From positions 241,253-305,252 of the forward strand of contig JAFQIY010000016.1 of NCBI GenBank assembly GCA_017415165.1: a stretch of 64,000 bases of DNA, written 5' to 3'. The notes beneath the pieces were generated by a model that searched no databases, was not told where the DNA came from, and was given only the letters and a program-made list of their open reading frames with translations. Made by a program: the position numbers and the translations under genes. Numbering within the stretch: position 1 is the stretch's first letter; each line of letters starts with the position of its first letter. This document shows, piece by piece, positions 41,646-51,334 of the stretch. Source of the stretch: Oscillospiraceae bacterium (GTDB lineage Bacteria > Bacillota > Clostridia > Oscillospirales > Ruminococcaceae).

Positions 41646-42806
41646 ATGAACATAAAATTTCTGAAAAAGCTTGGTGCAGCATTCACCGCTGCTGTAATGC
41701 TTGCTTCTTTTGCAGGCTGCAACAAGGACGAGGTGCAGGACTCACCTGCTGAAACACAGGCAACGGAAGCAGCTGTTGTGCACGATGAAATCCGTGATAT
41801 TCCGTCCACAGAGCTTGTGAAGGAAATAAAAATCGGCTGGAGTCTCGGAAATACGCTGGACTCGACTGCAGCAGGAATTGGTGCTGAAACCGCCTGGGGC
41901 AACAAAAAAACCACCAAGGAAATGATTACAGCCGTCAAGGACGCAGGCTTCAACGGCATTCGTGTTCCTGTAACCTGGGGCACTCATATGGACTCTGAAA
42001 ACAACGTTGACGAGGAATGGATGAACCGTGTTCAGGAGGTTGTTGACTACGCATACTCTCAGGATATGTTCGTAATTCTCAACATTCATCACGAGGACTG
42101 GCACGACCCTTACTATGACACTGCTGACGCTTCAATTGCAAAGCTCAAGGCGCTCTGGACTCAGATTGGCACACGCTTTGCCGAATACGATGAACGTCTC
42201 ATTTTTGAGGGGCTCAACGAACCGAGAATGAGAAACACAAATCTCGAATGGAACGGCGGTGACAAGGAAGGTCACGACGTTGTAAACCAGCTGAATGCGG
42301 CTTTTGTGGAAACAATACGCGGTCTCGGCGGCAACAATGCAAAACGTCATCTTATGCTTCCGACATACGCCGCAAGCTCTACAGCTTCCGCAATCAATGA
42401 TTTTGTTCTCCCTGAGGGTGACGACAAGCTTATCGTATCTATCCACGCATATCTCCCCTATGCTTTTGCACTCGGCGGCAATCTTGACCAGCGTGAATTC
42501 ACACCTGATGAGGGCAATGCAAGTGAAATTACAAATCTTATGAAATCTCTTAACGACACCTTTATTTCCAAGGGAATTCCCGTTATAATCGGCGAAACAG
42601 GCGCACGAAACAAGGCTAATGAGGATATCCGTGCCAAGTGGGCAGAATACTACATCAGCAAGGCAAAAGAAATAGGTATTCCGTGCTTTATCTGGGATAA
42701 CGGTGCATTTAACGGCACAGGCGAAAACTTCGGTCTGCTTGACCGTATGACCTGCACTTGGAAATTCCCTGAAATTATTGAAGGCTTTATGAAGGGACTT
42801 GAATAA
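41646..42806 (+). CDS. GH5-family endoglucanase-like lipoprotein (GH5_4 type)
   Basis: 386 residues. Lipoprotein signal with lipobox ASFAGC, a short acidic linker, and a (beta/alpha)8 barrel: IGWSLGNTLDS, AWGNKKTTKEMI, NGIRVPVTWGTH, FVILNIHHEDWH, the acid/base Glu in IFEGLNEPRMRN, VSIHAYLPYAFA and the nucleophile Glu in PVIIGETGARN, then CFIWDNGAFN. The pattern agrees with GH5 subfamily 4, which acts on cellulose, xyloglucan or mixed-linkage glucan. No dockerin or binding module, so it is cell-bound and not cellulosomal. Transcribed alone, with a terminator after it. Confidence 0.9.
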   Translation: MNIKFLKKLGAAFTAAVMLASFAGCNKDEVQDSPAETQATEAAVVHDEIRDIPSTELVKEIKIGWSLGNTLDSTAAGIGAETAWGNKKTTKEMITAVKDAGFNGIRVPVTWGTHMDSENNVDEEWMNRVQEVVDYAYSQDMFVILNIHHEDWHDPYYDTADASIAKLKALWTQIGTRFAEYDERLIFEGLNEPRMRNTNLEWNGGDKEGHDVVNQLNAAFVETIRGLGGNNAKRHLMLPTYAASSTASAINDFVLPEGDDKLIVSIHAYLPYAFALGGNLDQREFTPDEGNASEITNLMKSLNDTFISKGIPVIIGETGARNKANEDIRAKWAEYYISKAKEIGIPCFIWDNGAFNGTGENFGLLDRMTCTWKFPEIIEGFMKGLE

Positions 42807-42871
42807 TTATGTCTGCCGCTGAAAAAATTGCCGTACAAATCTGTTTTAAGCCTTGAAATTTATTGAATTAC

Positions 42872-42905
42872 AAAGCCGCATTCGGATAAATCGAATGCGG
42901 CTTTT
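42872..42905. terminator. Bidirectional terminator between the GH5 gene and trpB
   Basis: AAAGCCGCATTCG paired with CGAATGCGGCTTTT; T-rich on both strands. Confidence 0.85.
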
Positions 42906-42940
42906 GATAATTTAGTGCTATTGCTTAAATACGATAAAAT

Positions 42941-44161
42941 TTATCTGATACCGTAGTTTTCAATGATGTAGTCCATATCCTTGTCACCACGACCTGAGAG
43001 GTTGATGAGGATTGAACCGTGATCCATAGTCTTTGCAAGCTTCATACCGAATGCAACAGCGTGGGAGCTTTCAATTGCAGGAATAATACCTTCAAGACGG
43101 GAAAGCTTGAAGAATGCGTCAATTGTTTCCTCGTCGTTGATTACATCGTACTTGACTCTGCCGATTTCCTGAAGGAAAGCGTGCTCAGGACCGCTTGAAG
43201 GGTAGTCAAGACCGCTTGCAACGGAGTAAACTGGAGCTGGCTCGCCGTTTTCGTCCTTGAGCATAATGCTGTTGAAGCCGTGCATAATACCCTCAGTACC
43301 GTACTTGAGGCTTGCAGCGTGGTCGCCGAGCTTTTCGCCTCTGCCGAGAGGTTCAATGCCGTAAATATCAACAGGGTCATTGAGGAAGCCTGAGAAAAGA
43401 CCTGCCGCATTTGAGCCGCCGCCTACGCAGGCAACGATTGCATTTGGAAGGTGACCTGTCATATCGAGGAACTGTTCTCTTGCTTCGATGCCGACAACGC
43501 TCTGGAAGTCACGAACCATCATTGGGAATGGGTGAGGTCCGAGAACGGAGCCGATGCAGTAGATAGCGTCGTTGTATTCCTTGCTGTACGCTTCAAAAGC
43601 AGCGTCAACAGCTTCTTTAAGTGTCTTTAAGCCGTGTGTAACTTCAACAACGTTTGCGCCGAGAATTTTCATTCTTGCAACGTTGGGAGCCTGCTTCTTG
43701 ATATCAACAGAGCCCATATAGATGTCACATTCAAGACCAAAGTATGCAGCAGCAGTAGCAAGAGCAACACCGTGCTGACCTGCACCTGTTTCAGCGATAA
43801 TCTTCTTCTTGCCCATATACTTTGCAAGGAGAGCTTCACCCATACAGTGGTTGAGCTTGTGAGCGCCTGAGTGGTTGAGGTCCTCACGCTTAGCATAGAG
43901 CTGAACCTTGCCGCCGAGAGCGTCAGAAAGTCTTTCAAGGTGAGAAACAGGAGTTGGTCTGCCCTGAAATTCCTTACGGATTCTGCGGAGCTCAGCAATG
44001 AACTTTCTGGACTGACAGATAGAGAAGTAAGCCTCAGTGATTTCAGCCATAGCGTCCTTCAGCTTATCTTCAATGTAAACGCCGCCGTACTTGCCGAAAT
44101 AACCGTTCTTGTCAGGGTAATTGTTAAAATAGGTATCAAAATCAATGCCGTTGTGAATCAT
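42941..44161 (-). CDS. trpB: Tryptophan synthase beta chain
   Basis: 406 residues from ATG 44161 with GGAGG upstream; a TTG at 44176 overlaps that site and is rejected. The PLP lysine is in [20 protein letters not shown], with [20 protein letters not shown], the phosphate loop [15 protein letters not shown], and [14 protein letters not shown]. It condenses indole with serine. No trpA or other trp genes are adjacent, so it is a stand-alone copy controlled by the Trp T-box. Confidence 0.95.
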   Translation of the reverse strand: MIHNGIDFDTYFNNYPDKNGYFGKYGGVYIEDKLKDAMAEITEAYFSICQSRKFIAELRRIRKEFQGRPTPVSHLERLSDALGGKVQLYAKREDLNHSGAHKLNHCMGEALLAKYMGKKKIIAETGAGQHGVALATAAAYFGLECDIYMGSVDIKKQAPNVARMKILGANVVEVTHGLKTLKEAVDAAFEAYSKEYNDAIYCIGSVLGPHPFPMMVRDFQSVVGIEAREQFLDMTGHLPNAIVACVGGGSNAAGLFSGFLNDPVDIYGIEPLGRGEKLGDHAASLKYGTEGIMHGFNSIMLKDENGEPAPVYSVASGLDYPSSGPEHAFLQEIGRVKYDVINDEETIDAFFKLSRLEGIIPAIESSHAVAFGMKLAKTMDHGSILINLSGRGDKDMDYIIENYGIR

Positions 44162-44210
44162 AATAATTTCCTCCAATATAATAATTTATAGTAATTTCAA
44201 TGTGTACGTA

Positions 44211-44252
44211 TCAGTTGTGCAGGCCACGCCATCGTTTTGTAAGAAGTATCAT
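44211..44252 (-). CDS. 13-codon ORF with a Trp codon between T-box and trpB
   Basis: ATG 44252, AGGAG 7 bases upstream, encoding MILLTKRWRGLHN then TGA. It lies after the T-box terminator and 50 bases before trpB. It may be a leader peptide or chance; no attenuator stem was evident beside it. Confidence 0.3.
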   Translation of the reverse strand: MILLTKRWRGLHN

Positions 44253-44282
44253 AATCATTCTCCTAACTCTTGTATAAGTTAT

Positions 44283-44570
44283 GTCAGGAAATAAAAAAGC
44301 CCCCGACAGAACCTTCCGTTTCTGTCAAGGACGAATAACAATCAATGCAATCCGCGGTGCCACCTTGCTTCGCAGTAATCTGCGCACTTTTCAGGATACC
44401 AACATATCCCCGACAGCTGACGTGTGTCTGAACGTCGCTGAATACTAAGCACAGCACAAAAACCATACCTTTGACAGCGCCCTCCGCGGTCCATTTGACA
44501 AGCTGTTTCTTACCTGCATCCCAGCACCGCAGGCTCTCTGTGAAGTCATAATTGCCTTTATCTCCGCATC
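44283..44570 (-). promoter_or_regulatory. T-box riboswitch, tRNA-Trp specific, for trpB
   Basis: Minus strand contains the T-box sequence AAGGTGGCACCGCGGA (44366-44351), the antiterminator core, followed by a terminator GACAGAA/TTCTGTC stem with a T-run (44330-44291). In stem I the specifier position reads TGG (44493-44491) in AAATGGACC. Uncharged tRNA-Trp should stabilise the antiterminator and turn on trpB. Confidence 0.92.
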
Positions 44571-44595
44571 AACGGTTTAAATATTCATTTGTATT

Positions 44596-44624
44596 AGTAT
44601 ATCACCGCAAACAGATTTTGTCAA
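44596..44624 (-). promoter_or_regulatory. Promoter of the trpB T-box transcript
   Basis: Minus-strand TTGACA (44624-44619), 17 bases, TATACT (44601-44596), directly before the T-box. Confidence 0.85.
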
Positions 44625-44703
44625 TACTTTTTTGCAGTTTTTTCGACAAGTGTAAATCCGTTTGTGAATTTTTTTCTGAAAATATATACAAGTCAAAAAA
44701 AAT

Positions 44704-44713
44704 ATGCTATAAT
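44704..44713 (+). promoter_or_regulatory. Extended -10 promoter for the ECF-coaX operon
   Basis: TATGCTATAAT gives TGn-like extension and a perfect -10 at 44708-44713; the -35 region is poor. Confidence 0.55.
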
Positions 44714-44762
44714 GCAGGTGTATTGTATCCCTTTCGGGAATAATAACAAGGAGGAATTTAAT

Positions 44763-45353
44763 ATGAACACAAAAACAAGGACTCTGGTAGGGACAGGTAT
44801 CCTTACCGCCATTGTTATCGTACTCCAGTCGATGGCATTGGCAATCCGCTTCGGAACATTCAGCATTACGCTGGTGCTCATTCCAATAGTAGTCGGTGCG
44901 GCGCTGTATGGAATCAAGGCAGGTGCGTGGCTCGGATTTGTTTTCGGAGTAGTCGTAGTAGCAACGGACGCAGGTGCATTTCTTGCAATCAATGTACCCG
45001 GTACAGTTGCAACCTGCATACTCAAGGGTATGTTGGCTGGTCTTGTGGCAGGTCTTGTGTACAAGGCGCTGGAAAACAAAAACCGCTGGGTAGCTGTTAT
45101 TTCTGCGGCAATTGTTGCACCAATTGTGAATACGGGAATTTTCCTGTTAGGGTGCAGAATTTTCTTCTTCCCTACAATCAACGAATGGGCGGCAGGCGCA
45201 GGCTTTGAGTCCGCAGGACAGTATATGATTTTCGGACTTGTCGGTCTGAACTTCGTGGTTGAGGCTGTAATAAACATTGCTCTCAGCTCAATCATTGTAA
45301 GGGTACTTAACATTATCAAAAAGCCTGCACCGAAAGCAGAACCGCAGGCATAA
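44763..45353 (+). CDS. ECF transporter substrate-binding (S) component, probably pantothenate
   Basis: 196 residues, six hydrophobic helices (LVGTGILTAIVIVLQSMALA, LVLIPIVVGAALYGIKAGAW, GFVFGVVVVATDAGAFLAIN, WVAVISAAIVAPIVNTGIFL, FGLVGLNFVVEAVINIALSS), the size and topology of vitamin S components that dock on the shared EcfAAT module. It starts at ATG 44763 after AAGGAGG. It lies 12 bases before coaX, the pantothenate kinase gene, so pantothenate (PanT-like) is the best guess; the energy-coupling subunits must be encoded elsewhere. Confidence 0.75.
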   Translation: MNTKTRTLVGTGILTAIVIVLQSMALAIRFGTFSITLVLIPIVVGAALYGIKAGAWLGFVFGVVVVATDAGAFLAINVPGTVATCILKGMLAGLVAGLVYKALENKNRWVAVISAAIVAPIVNTGIFLLGCRIFFFPTINEWAAGAGFESAGQYMIFGLVGLNFVVEAVINIALSSIIVRVLNIIKKPAPKAEPQA

Positions 45354-45365
45354 AGGAAGGATATT

Positions 45366-46130
45366 ATGGTATTTGCAGTTGACATTGGAAATACAAATAT
45401 AGTAATCGGCTGCTGCCGTGACAATAAGATAATTTTCGTGGAGCGTGTTTCCACAAAGGCAGATGCAACTGTCCTTGAATATGCTATCAGCTTCAAGAGT
45501 ATTCTTGAATTCTACGGCATTGCAAAGGAAGATATTGACGGTGCAATTATTTCATCTGTTGTACCGTCCGTAACATCAACAGTGCACAGTGCAATTGAAA
45601 AGGTTATGGGCAAGGACGCTATGGTGATTGGTCCGGGACTCAAAACGGGTCTGAATATCCTTATTGACAACCCTGCACAGCTTGGAAGTGACCTTGTTGT
45701 AGCGGCTGTTGCAACAATCAACGAATATCCGCTTCCGCAGATTGTAATTGATATGGGCACGGCTACAACCGTTTCGGTAATTGACAAGAACAGAAATTAT
45801 CTCGGCGGTATGATTATGCCGGGTGTGGGAATTTCCCACGATGCACTTGTAAGCCGTACCGCACAGCTTCCTAAGGTTGCCCTTGAAGCACCGAAAAAGG
45901 TTATCGGAAGAAATACTATCGACTGTATCAGAAACGGTATTCTTTACGGAAACGCAGGTGCTCTTGACGGAATTATTGACCGTATCAAGGACGAAATGGG
46001 TGATTGTACGGTTATTGCAACAGGCGGACTTGCGGGAGTTATCGTGCCGCTTTGCAAGAATGAAATTATAGTTGATGACGACATAATGCTCAAGGGGCTT
46101 ATGCAGATTTACAACAAAAATCACGAATAA
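45366..46130 (+). CDS. coaX: Type III pantothenate kinase
   Basis: 254 residues. ATP site FAVDIGNTNIVIGCC, pantothenate-site residues near VVPSVTSTVHSAI and LGSDLVVAAVA, the second phosphate motif IVIDMGTATTVSVID, and VIATGGLAGVIVPLC. Phosphorylates pantothenate in the first step of coenzyme A synthesis and needs a monovalent cation. Operon partner of the S component. AAGGAAGG precedes ATG 45366. Confidence 0.95.
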   Translation: MVFAVDIGNTNIVIGCCRDNKIIFVERVSTKADATVLEYAISFKSILEFYGIAKEDIDGAIISSVVPSVTSTVHSAIEKVMGKDAMVIGPGLKTGLNILIDNPAQLGSDLVVAAVATINEYPLPQIVIDMGTATTVSVIDKNRNYLGGMIMPGVGISHDALVSRTAQLPKVALEAPKKVIGRNTIDCIRNGILYGNAGALDGIIDRIKDEMGDCTVIATGGLAGVIVPLCKNEIIVDDDIMLKGLMQIYNKNHE

Positions 46131-46145
46131 GATACAATACAAATT

Positions 46146-46315
46146 AAGGGGACCCCTCTCTTACAGGGCGTCCCCTCTTTCTCGGCTTTGCCGAGAAATT
46201 CACCCCTTGCGGAGCGCTTCTAAGGCAAAGAATTTCGCTCTCTGCGGAGAGCGACCAAAGGGCGTTGCCCTTTGGAAACCCACCACCTTTGAAAAGGTGG
46301 ACGAAACTTTTATAT
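46146..46315. repeat. Cluster of five consecutive hairpins (dispersed repeat type)
   Basis: Between coaX and the convergent transporter gene: GGGGAC/GTCCCC, TTCTCGGCTTTGCCGAGAA, TCGCTCTCTGCGGAGAGCGA, CCAAAGGGC/GCCCTTTGG and CCACCTTTGAAAAGGTGG. Only the first resembles a terminator. The close packing of palindromes is like REP/BIME-type intergenic repeats. Confidence 0.8.
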
Positions 46316-46326
46316 CTGTATTACTT

Positions 46327-47028
46327 TTATTCCGGAATTTTATTCTTCTGCTTCATAATTCTTGCAATGTATACGGCAGGGGTATCCGCAAGACTTGTGA
46401 AGATATAGACAACGTAACTGGAAATCATTATGGAAATCAGCGTGCTATTGTCATAAACACCTGCAAAGGCAATCAGCGTGAAAAGCGCGGTGTTTATAAT
46501 CTGAGAAAGCATAGTTGAGCCGTTGTTTCTCAGCCACAGAAAACGCTTGCTGTCGCCGCTTTTATCAGTTGTAGCCTTCCATATACGGTGGTAAAGCCAC
46601 ACGTCAATTCGCTGTGACACGGCGTAACCGAGGAAGCTTCCTAACAACAGACGTGGCGTTGTGGAGAAAATAGCTTCAATGTGAGGACTTGCCCAGTCGC
46701 TTTCCGCAGGGAAATACAGCTGCCAGTATTGGGTGAAAATGAACATCAGCGTCGATGTCATAATTCCCAGTGCAACCGCACGGTTTGCGGACTCCTTGCT
46801 TTCGTTTTCACTTAAAATGTCCGTGATGAGATAGGTTGACGCAAACATAACATTGCCGAGGGTCTGCTCCATTCCGAAGCCGTCCACAAGCATTGTAACC
46901 TCAATGTTTGCAAGGATTGTGGCAATTGCTGTCATTGCATACATACCAACTTTTCCGAATAAGCGATATGCGGCAATCACAGCGCCGTAGGTCAGGATTA
47001 CCGACCCGATGAGTAAAAGTTCGTTCAT
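46327..47028 (-). CDS. Queuosine precursor transporter (YhhQ/DUF165 family)
   Basis: 233 residues from ATG 47028 (AGAGG upstream). About six membrane helices with the family stretches LANIEVTMLVDGFGMEQTLG, GNVMFASTYLITDILSENES, VSQRIDVWLYHRIWKAT, LWLRNNGSTMLSQIINTALF. It imports preQ0/preQ1 or queuine for tRNA modification. The preQ1 riboswitch in its leader supports this. Confidence 0.93.
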   Translation of the reverse strand: MNELLLIGSVILTYGAVIAAYRLFGKVGMYAMTAIATILANIEVTMLVDGFGMEQTLGNVMFASTYLITDILSENESKESANRAVALGIMTSTLMFIFTQYWQLYFPAESDWASPHIEAIFSTTPRLLLGSFLGYAVSQRIDVWLYHRIWKATTDKSGDSKRFLWLRNNGSTMLSQIINTALFTLIAFAGVYDNSTLISIMISSYVVYIFTSLADTPAVYIARIMKQKNKIPE

Positions 47029-47049
47029 AGTTAGCCTCTTTTCCGCAGC

Positions 47050-47087
47050 AAAATAAAAACCCTTTGTACCGAACAAATACAAAAGGG
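47050..47087 (-). terminator. Riboswitch-controlled terminator of the queuosine transporter
   Basis: Minus strand CCCTTTTGTA/TACAAAGGG stem followed by TTTTTATTTT, 20 bases before the coding start, in the position expected for a transcriptional OFF switch. Confidence 0.8.
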
Positions 47088-47133
47088 CGTAAGCCGTGAC
47101 ACGGTAATCGTCTCACAGCAGAATATTTTGTTG

Positions 47134-47175
47134 CCCGTAGTTTTGTTTATAGACAGGATGGTCACGAACTGTCTG
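47134..47175 (-). promoter_or_regulatory. PreQ1 class I riboswitch aptamer
   Basis: Minus strand: AGACAG (47174-47169), 12-base loop TTCGTGACCATC, CTGTCT (47156-47151), then the A-rich tail ATAAACAAAACTACGG. Six-pair stem, loop, and tail able to fold back (GUG in the loop with UAC in the tail) is the preQ1-I H-type pseudoknot. It sits between promoter and terminator of the queuosine transporter gene. Confidence 0.8.
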
Positions 47176-47181
47176 TGAAAT

Positions 47182-47242
47182 ATTATATCACAAGGTCAGC
47201 GCAGTGTCAACTATTGACGTGCACTTATTTATGTGGTAAAAT
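47182..47242. promoter_or_regulatory. Back-to-back divergent promoters for the transporter and pfkB
   Basis: Minus strand TTGACA (47210-47205), 17 bases, TATAAT (47187-47182). Plus strand TTGACG (47214-47219), 17 bases, TAAAAT (47237-47242). The two -35 boxes are separated by only three bases, so the polymerases likely exclude each other. Confidence 0.85.
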
Positions 47243-47276
47243 CAGTAAGGCTAAATCATTCAAAGGAGCAAGTCAG

Positions 47277-48176
47277 ATGATATATACAGTAACCTTTAAC
47301 CCTGCTGTGGACTACGTTGTGCACACGGGCGAAATGAAAACAGGTGCGACAAACCGCAGCACCCGTGAGGAAATCTACTTCGGCGGCAAGGGCATTAACG
47401 TGTCAATCGTGCTGAAAGAACTGGGAGTAAAATCAAAGGCTCTTGGATTTGTTGCAGGCTTTACGGGTGCGGCAATAGAAAGCGGCGTTGCAGATATGGG
47501 TATCGACACGGATTTCGTGCACCTTGCAAGCGGATTTTCCCGAATTAATGTGAAGATAAAATCTGCTGAGGAAACAGAGCTTAACGGTCAGGGTCCCGAC
47601 ATCAGCAACGAAGCTATCGACCAGCTTTTCGCAAAGCTTGATGCACTGAAAGAGAGAGACACAATTGTCCTTGCGGGAAGTATTCCGAACAGTCTGCCTA
47701 AGGATATCTACGAGCGTATTCTTGAACGTCTTGAGGGTAAAAATGTCCGTGCAATTGTCGATGCTACAGGCGAGCTTCTTCTCCGTGTGCTCAAATACAA
47801 GCCTTTCCTTGTCAAGCCGAACAATTTTGAGCTTGCAGAGCTTTTCGGGGTAACTCTTGAAAACAACGAACAGGTTGCAGAGTACGCACGCAAGCTGAAA
47901 GAAATGGGTGCACAGAATGTTCTTGTTTCAATGGCGGAAAAGGGTGCACTTCTCGTTGACGAAAACGATGCGCTTCACGTCAGCGGAGTGTGCAAGGGTA
48001 CTGTGAAGAATTCCGTCGGAGCAGGCGACTCAATGGTTGCAGGCTTCATTGCGGGACTTGAACAGGGCGACTATGATTATGCCCTTAAACTGGGTACAGC
48101 CTGCGGCGGTGCAACGACTTTTTCCGAGGGACTTGCAACAGGGAAAGAAATAAGAGCGTTACTCAAACAATTATAA
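47277..48176 (+). CDS. fruK: PfkB-family kinase, 1-phosphofructokinase type
   Basis: 299 residues from ATG 47277 (AAAGGAG upstream). YTVTFNPAVDYVVHTGEMKT start, REEIYFGGKGINVSIVLKEL, ILAGSIPNSLPKDIY-like loop, PNNFELAELFG and the catalytic NSVGAGDSMVAGFIAG. This is the FruK/LacC subgroup that phosphorylates fructose-1-phosphate or tagatose-6-phosphate. No fru PTS gene or regulator is adjacent, so the exact sugar is uncertain. Confidence 0.85.
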   Translation: MIYTVTFNPAVDYVVHTGEMKTGATNRSTREEIYFGGKGINVSIVLKELGVKSKALGFVAGFTGAAIESGVADMGIDTDFVHLASGFSRINVKIKSAEETELNGQGPDISNEAIDQLFAKLDALKERDTIVLAGSIPNSLPKDIYERILERLEGKNVRAIVDATGELLLRVLKYKPFLVKPNNFELAELFGVTLENNEQVAEYARKLKEMGAQNVLVSMAEKGALLVDENDALHVSGVCKGTVKNSVGAGDSMVAGFIAGLEQGDYDYALKLGTACGGATTFSEGLATGKEIRALLKQL

Positions 48177-48182
48177 AAAATC

Positions 48183-48218
48183 GGCTTCCGAAGAAATATC
48201 GGAAGCCGTAATTTTTTA
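48183..48218. terminator. Terminator shared by pfkB and the esterase gene
   Basis: CGGCTTCCG paired with CGGAAGCCG, A-run before and T-run after, so it works for both converging genes; it overlaps the esterase stop. Confidence 0.85.
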
Positions 48219-49403
48219 TTTGCCGAGAATTGTTTTGAGTTCAGCTGTGAGCTTTTCGGCTGCCTTGTCGTGTGTAGTAACAGATGGGTGCCAGTCAGCA
48301 GAGTAACCGTCGTCAGGGTTCTGAACATCAAACTTCATTGTGTAGATGTTGTTGTCGCCTGTTTCAGCCTTGTAGGTATCAGCGGCAAGCTGAACATATT
48401 CGAAAAGTCTATCGCCCATTACGCCGAGAGTGCAGACAATCTTTGCGTCAGGGTTCTTTTCGCGGATTGTCTTGAGGAAGTTTACATACTCGTCAGCGTA
48501 AGCCTGCTGACGGTCCTTTTCGGTTTTTGTGTAGCTGTCGTCATTTGTGCCGAGGTTGATTACAACAACATCAGGCTGACGCTTGCTGAAATCCCACTCA
48601 ACATTTGAAGGTGAGAAGTTTCCGTTTGTGCCCCAACAGTAGCCGAGCTTTGTGTAGAACTGCGGAACTGTCTGTGCAGTAACAGGCTTGTCGTTTGTGG
48701 AGTAGCCCGAAATGATGCCGTAACCGCTGAAAGAAACCATACTGTAATCAGCATCAAGAGCCTTTGCTGTCTTGTAAGCGTAAGCCTTTGTAACGTCCTC
48801 AGTCTTTGTGGAGAAGTGGTTTTCCTTGACAGGGTCGTCAGCACCGTATCCGCAGGTGATTGAGTCACCGATAAATTCGATGAGCAAATCCTTGTTTGCT
48901 GTAGGTTCAATAACTGTGCCTGTAACCTTGATTTCCTCGATAGCGATTGTGGACATTGGTGACTCGGAAAGCTTAACTACCGACACAGTAACGTCCTCTG
49001 CTGTTTCGCTTTCGAATACTGTGTATTCTTCAATAAACTGGTCAACCATATCGTCAATAACACGCTCGCCGTTTACATAGATTGCAACTCGTGCCTGATT
49101 GTCAGCCTGATTTGCACCCATACTTGTGGAGTCGCCCTTGATTTTGATAACGCACTTTGTACCGTTAAAGCTGAATTCAGCACCTGAGCCTGATAGTGCA
49201 CAGTAGAGCTTGTCCTCGCTGAAATATGTACGTCCAAGATGCTTGACATTTTCCGCATTAGCGGTGTAAGTTGTTTCAACAGTCATATCGTGTTCCTCCG
49301 TAACAGTTGTTTCTTCCGCTGTACCGCTGCTGTTACAAGCTGTAAGAAGCATTGCAGACATTGCGGCAGCGCTGATAAGTGAAATGATTCTTTTAATTTT
49401 CAC
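48216..49403 (-). CDS. SGNH-hydrolase lipoprotein, CE2-like carbohydrate esterase
   Basis: 395 residues from GTG 49403 (GGAGGAGAT 7 bases upstream). Lipobox MLLTAC; a Thr/Glu linker; a beta-sandwich of about 130 residues (HLGRTYFSEDKLYCALSGSG to EEIKVTG); then the SGNH fold: Ser in IEFIGDSITCGYG, Gly and Asn regions, VVINLGTNDDSY, and Asp/His in SADWHPSVTTHDKAA. An N-terminal jelly roll with C-terminal SGNH domain is the CE2 arrangement of acetylxylan or transferase esterases. Probably removes acetyl groups from plant polysaccharide at the cell surface. Confidence 0.82.
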   Translation of the reverse strand: MKIKRIISLISAAAMSAMLLTACNSSGTAEETTVTEEHDMTVETTYTANAENVKHLGRTYFSEDKLYCALSGSGAEFSFNGTKCVIKIKGDSTSMGANQADNQARVAIYVNGERVIDDMVDQFIEEYTVFESETAEDVTVSVVKLSESPMSTIAIEEIKVTGTVIEPTANKDLLIEFIGDSITCGYGADDPVKENHFSTKTEDVTKAYAYKTAKALDADYSMVSFSGYGIISGYSTNDKPVTAQTVPQFYTKLGYCWGTNGNFSPSNVEWDFSKRQPDVVVINLGTNDDSYTKTEKDRQQAYADEYVNFLKTIREKNPDAKIVCTLGVMGDRLFEYVQLAADTYKAETGDNNIYTMKFDVQNPDDGYSADWHPSVTTHDKAAEKLTAELKTILGK

Positions 49404-49456
49404 GGTATCTCCTCCCAAAAAAGATATTATTATTTTACCATATTGTTTTGGAATAA

Positions 49457-49681
49457 TCAAGTGATATTTTCCTTATTTAATATTAACAGCAATTCTTTTT
49501 CTTCACGCATTGTCAGAGTCACACCCTTGCCAAATTCCGTGTGTTCTTCGTTGCAGGTTCTTATATCGTACACGGATTCACGGTTATTCCAACTGATAAG
49601 ATTAAGCTCCTTTGTAAAACCGTTATTCTGGGCGGCAAGCTTGCCAAGATGCTTTATGATTTTATATGGTATCTGTTTCAT
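49457..49681 (-). CDS. YdbC/PC4-like single-strand nucleic-acid-binding protein
   Basis: 74 residues from ATG 49681, AAGGAG 10 bases upstream; a longer frame from 49789 overlaps the preceding gene too far. The order IIKHLGKLAAQNNGFTKELN, ISWNNRESVYDIRTCNEEH, GKGVTLTMREEKELL matches the YdbC family, bacterial relatives of the eukaryotic coactivator PC4 that bind single-stranded DNA. In most members the fourth element reads DIRxWxxDH; here Cys replaces Trp. Overlaps the 95-residue gene by 20 bases. Confidence 0.75.
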   Translation of the reverse strand: MKQIPYKIIKHLGKLAAQNNGFTKELNLISWNNRESVYDIRTCNEEHTEFGKGVTLTMREEKELLLILNKENIT

Positions 49682-49949
49682 TTGCAGACAACTCCTTTTG
49701 ATATTCAACCCATTTGCTGTATTCTTTAACGCTTTCGCAATCACTCCAGCCGCTTGCTTTATCAATCTGAAACAGCTTGTCCAAGCCATAGTGCGAAATC
49801 AGAAAATCCCAGCCTTCCCTTGAAATATATCCTTCAAGTATCTGACAATAATTAAATAATTCAATAACCTTGTCTTGTACGGATAAATCATCGGCTGTGT
49901 AGTTTGTTCCATAAGGCAAAGGATATATATAAAATGCCAAATTACTCAT
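49662..49949 (-). CDS. Hypothetical 95-residue protein
   Basis: Compact acidic protein with many aromatic residues (AFYIYPLPYGTNYTADDLSV, EGYISREGWDFLISHYGLDK). No family recognised. AGGAGG stands 6 bases before ATG 49949 and there is a good promoter at 49978-50006; it is translated with the YdbC-like gene. Confidence 0.6.
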   Translation of the reverse strand: MSNLAFYIYPLPYGTNYTADDLSVQDKVIELFNYCQILEGYISREGWDFLISHYGLDKLFQIDKASGWSDCESVKEYSKWVEYQKELSANETDTI

Positions 49950-49977
49950 AATGTCCTCCTAAAATAGTTATGTATAA

Positions 49978-50006
49978 AGTTTATCATACCTTAACAGCCA
50001 AGTCAA
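49978..50006 (-). promoter_or_regulatory. Promoter of the 95-residue/YdbC-like operon
   Basis: Minus-strand TTGACT (50006-50001), 17 bases, TAAACT (49983-49978), 29 bases before the start codon. Confidence 0.7.
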
Positions 50007-50067
50007 CGCATAAAAACGTTTCTTTCCGTGCAAACTAAGTTCAAATGTACGAAAGGAATGGTAATAA

Positions 50068-51324
<1,257 letters not shown>

Positions 51325-51334
51325 AAAGATAAAA

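Noticed and set aside
44284-44466. 60-codon minus ORF inside the trpB leader
   Set aside because: It lies across T-box stems and antiterminator, which explain the sequence.
44693-45496. 267-codon minus frame across the ECF S component
   Set aside because: Shadow of the membrane protein; the plus frame has a ribosome site and operon partner.
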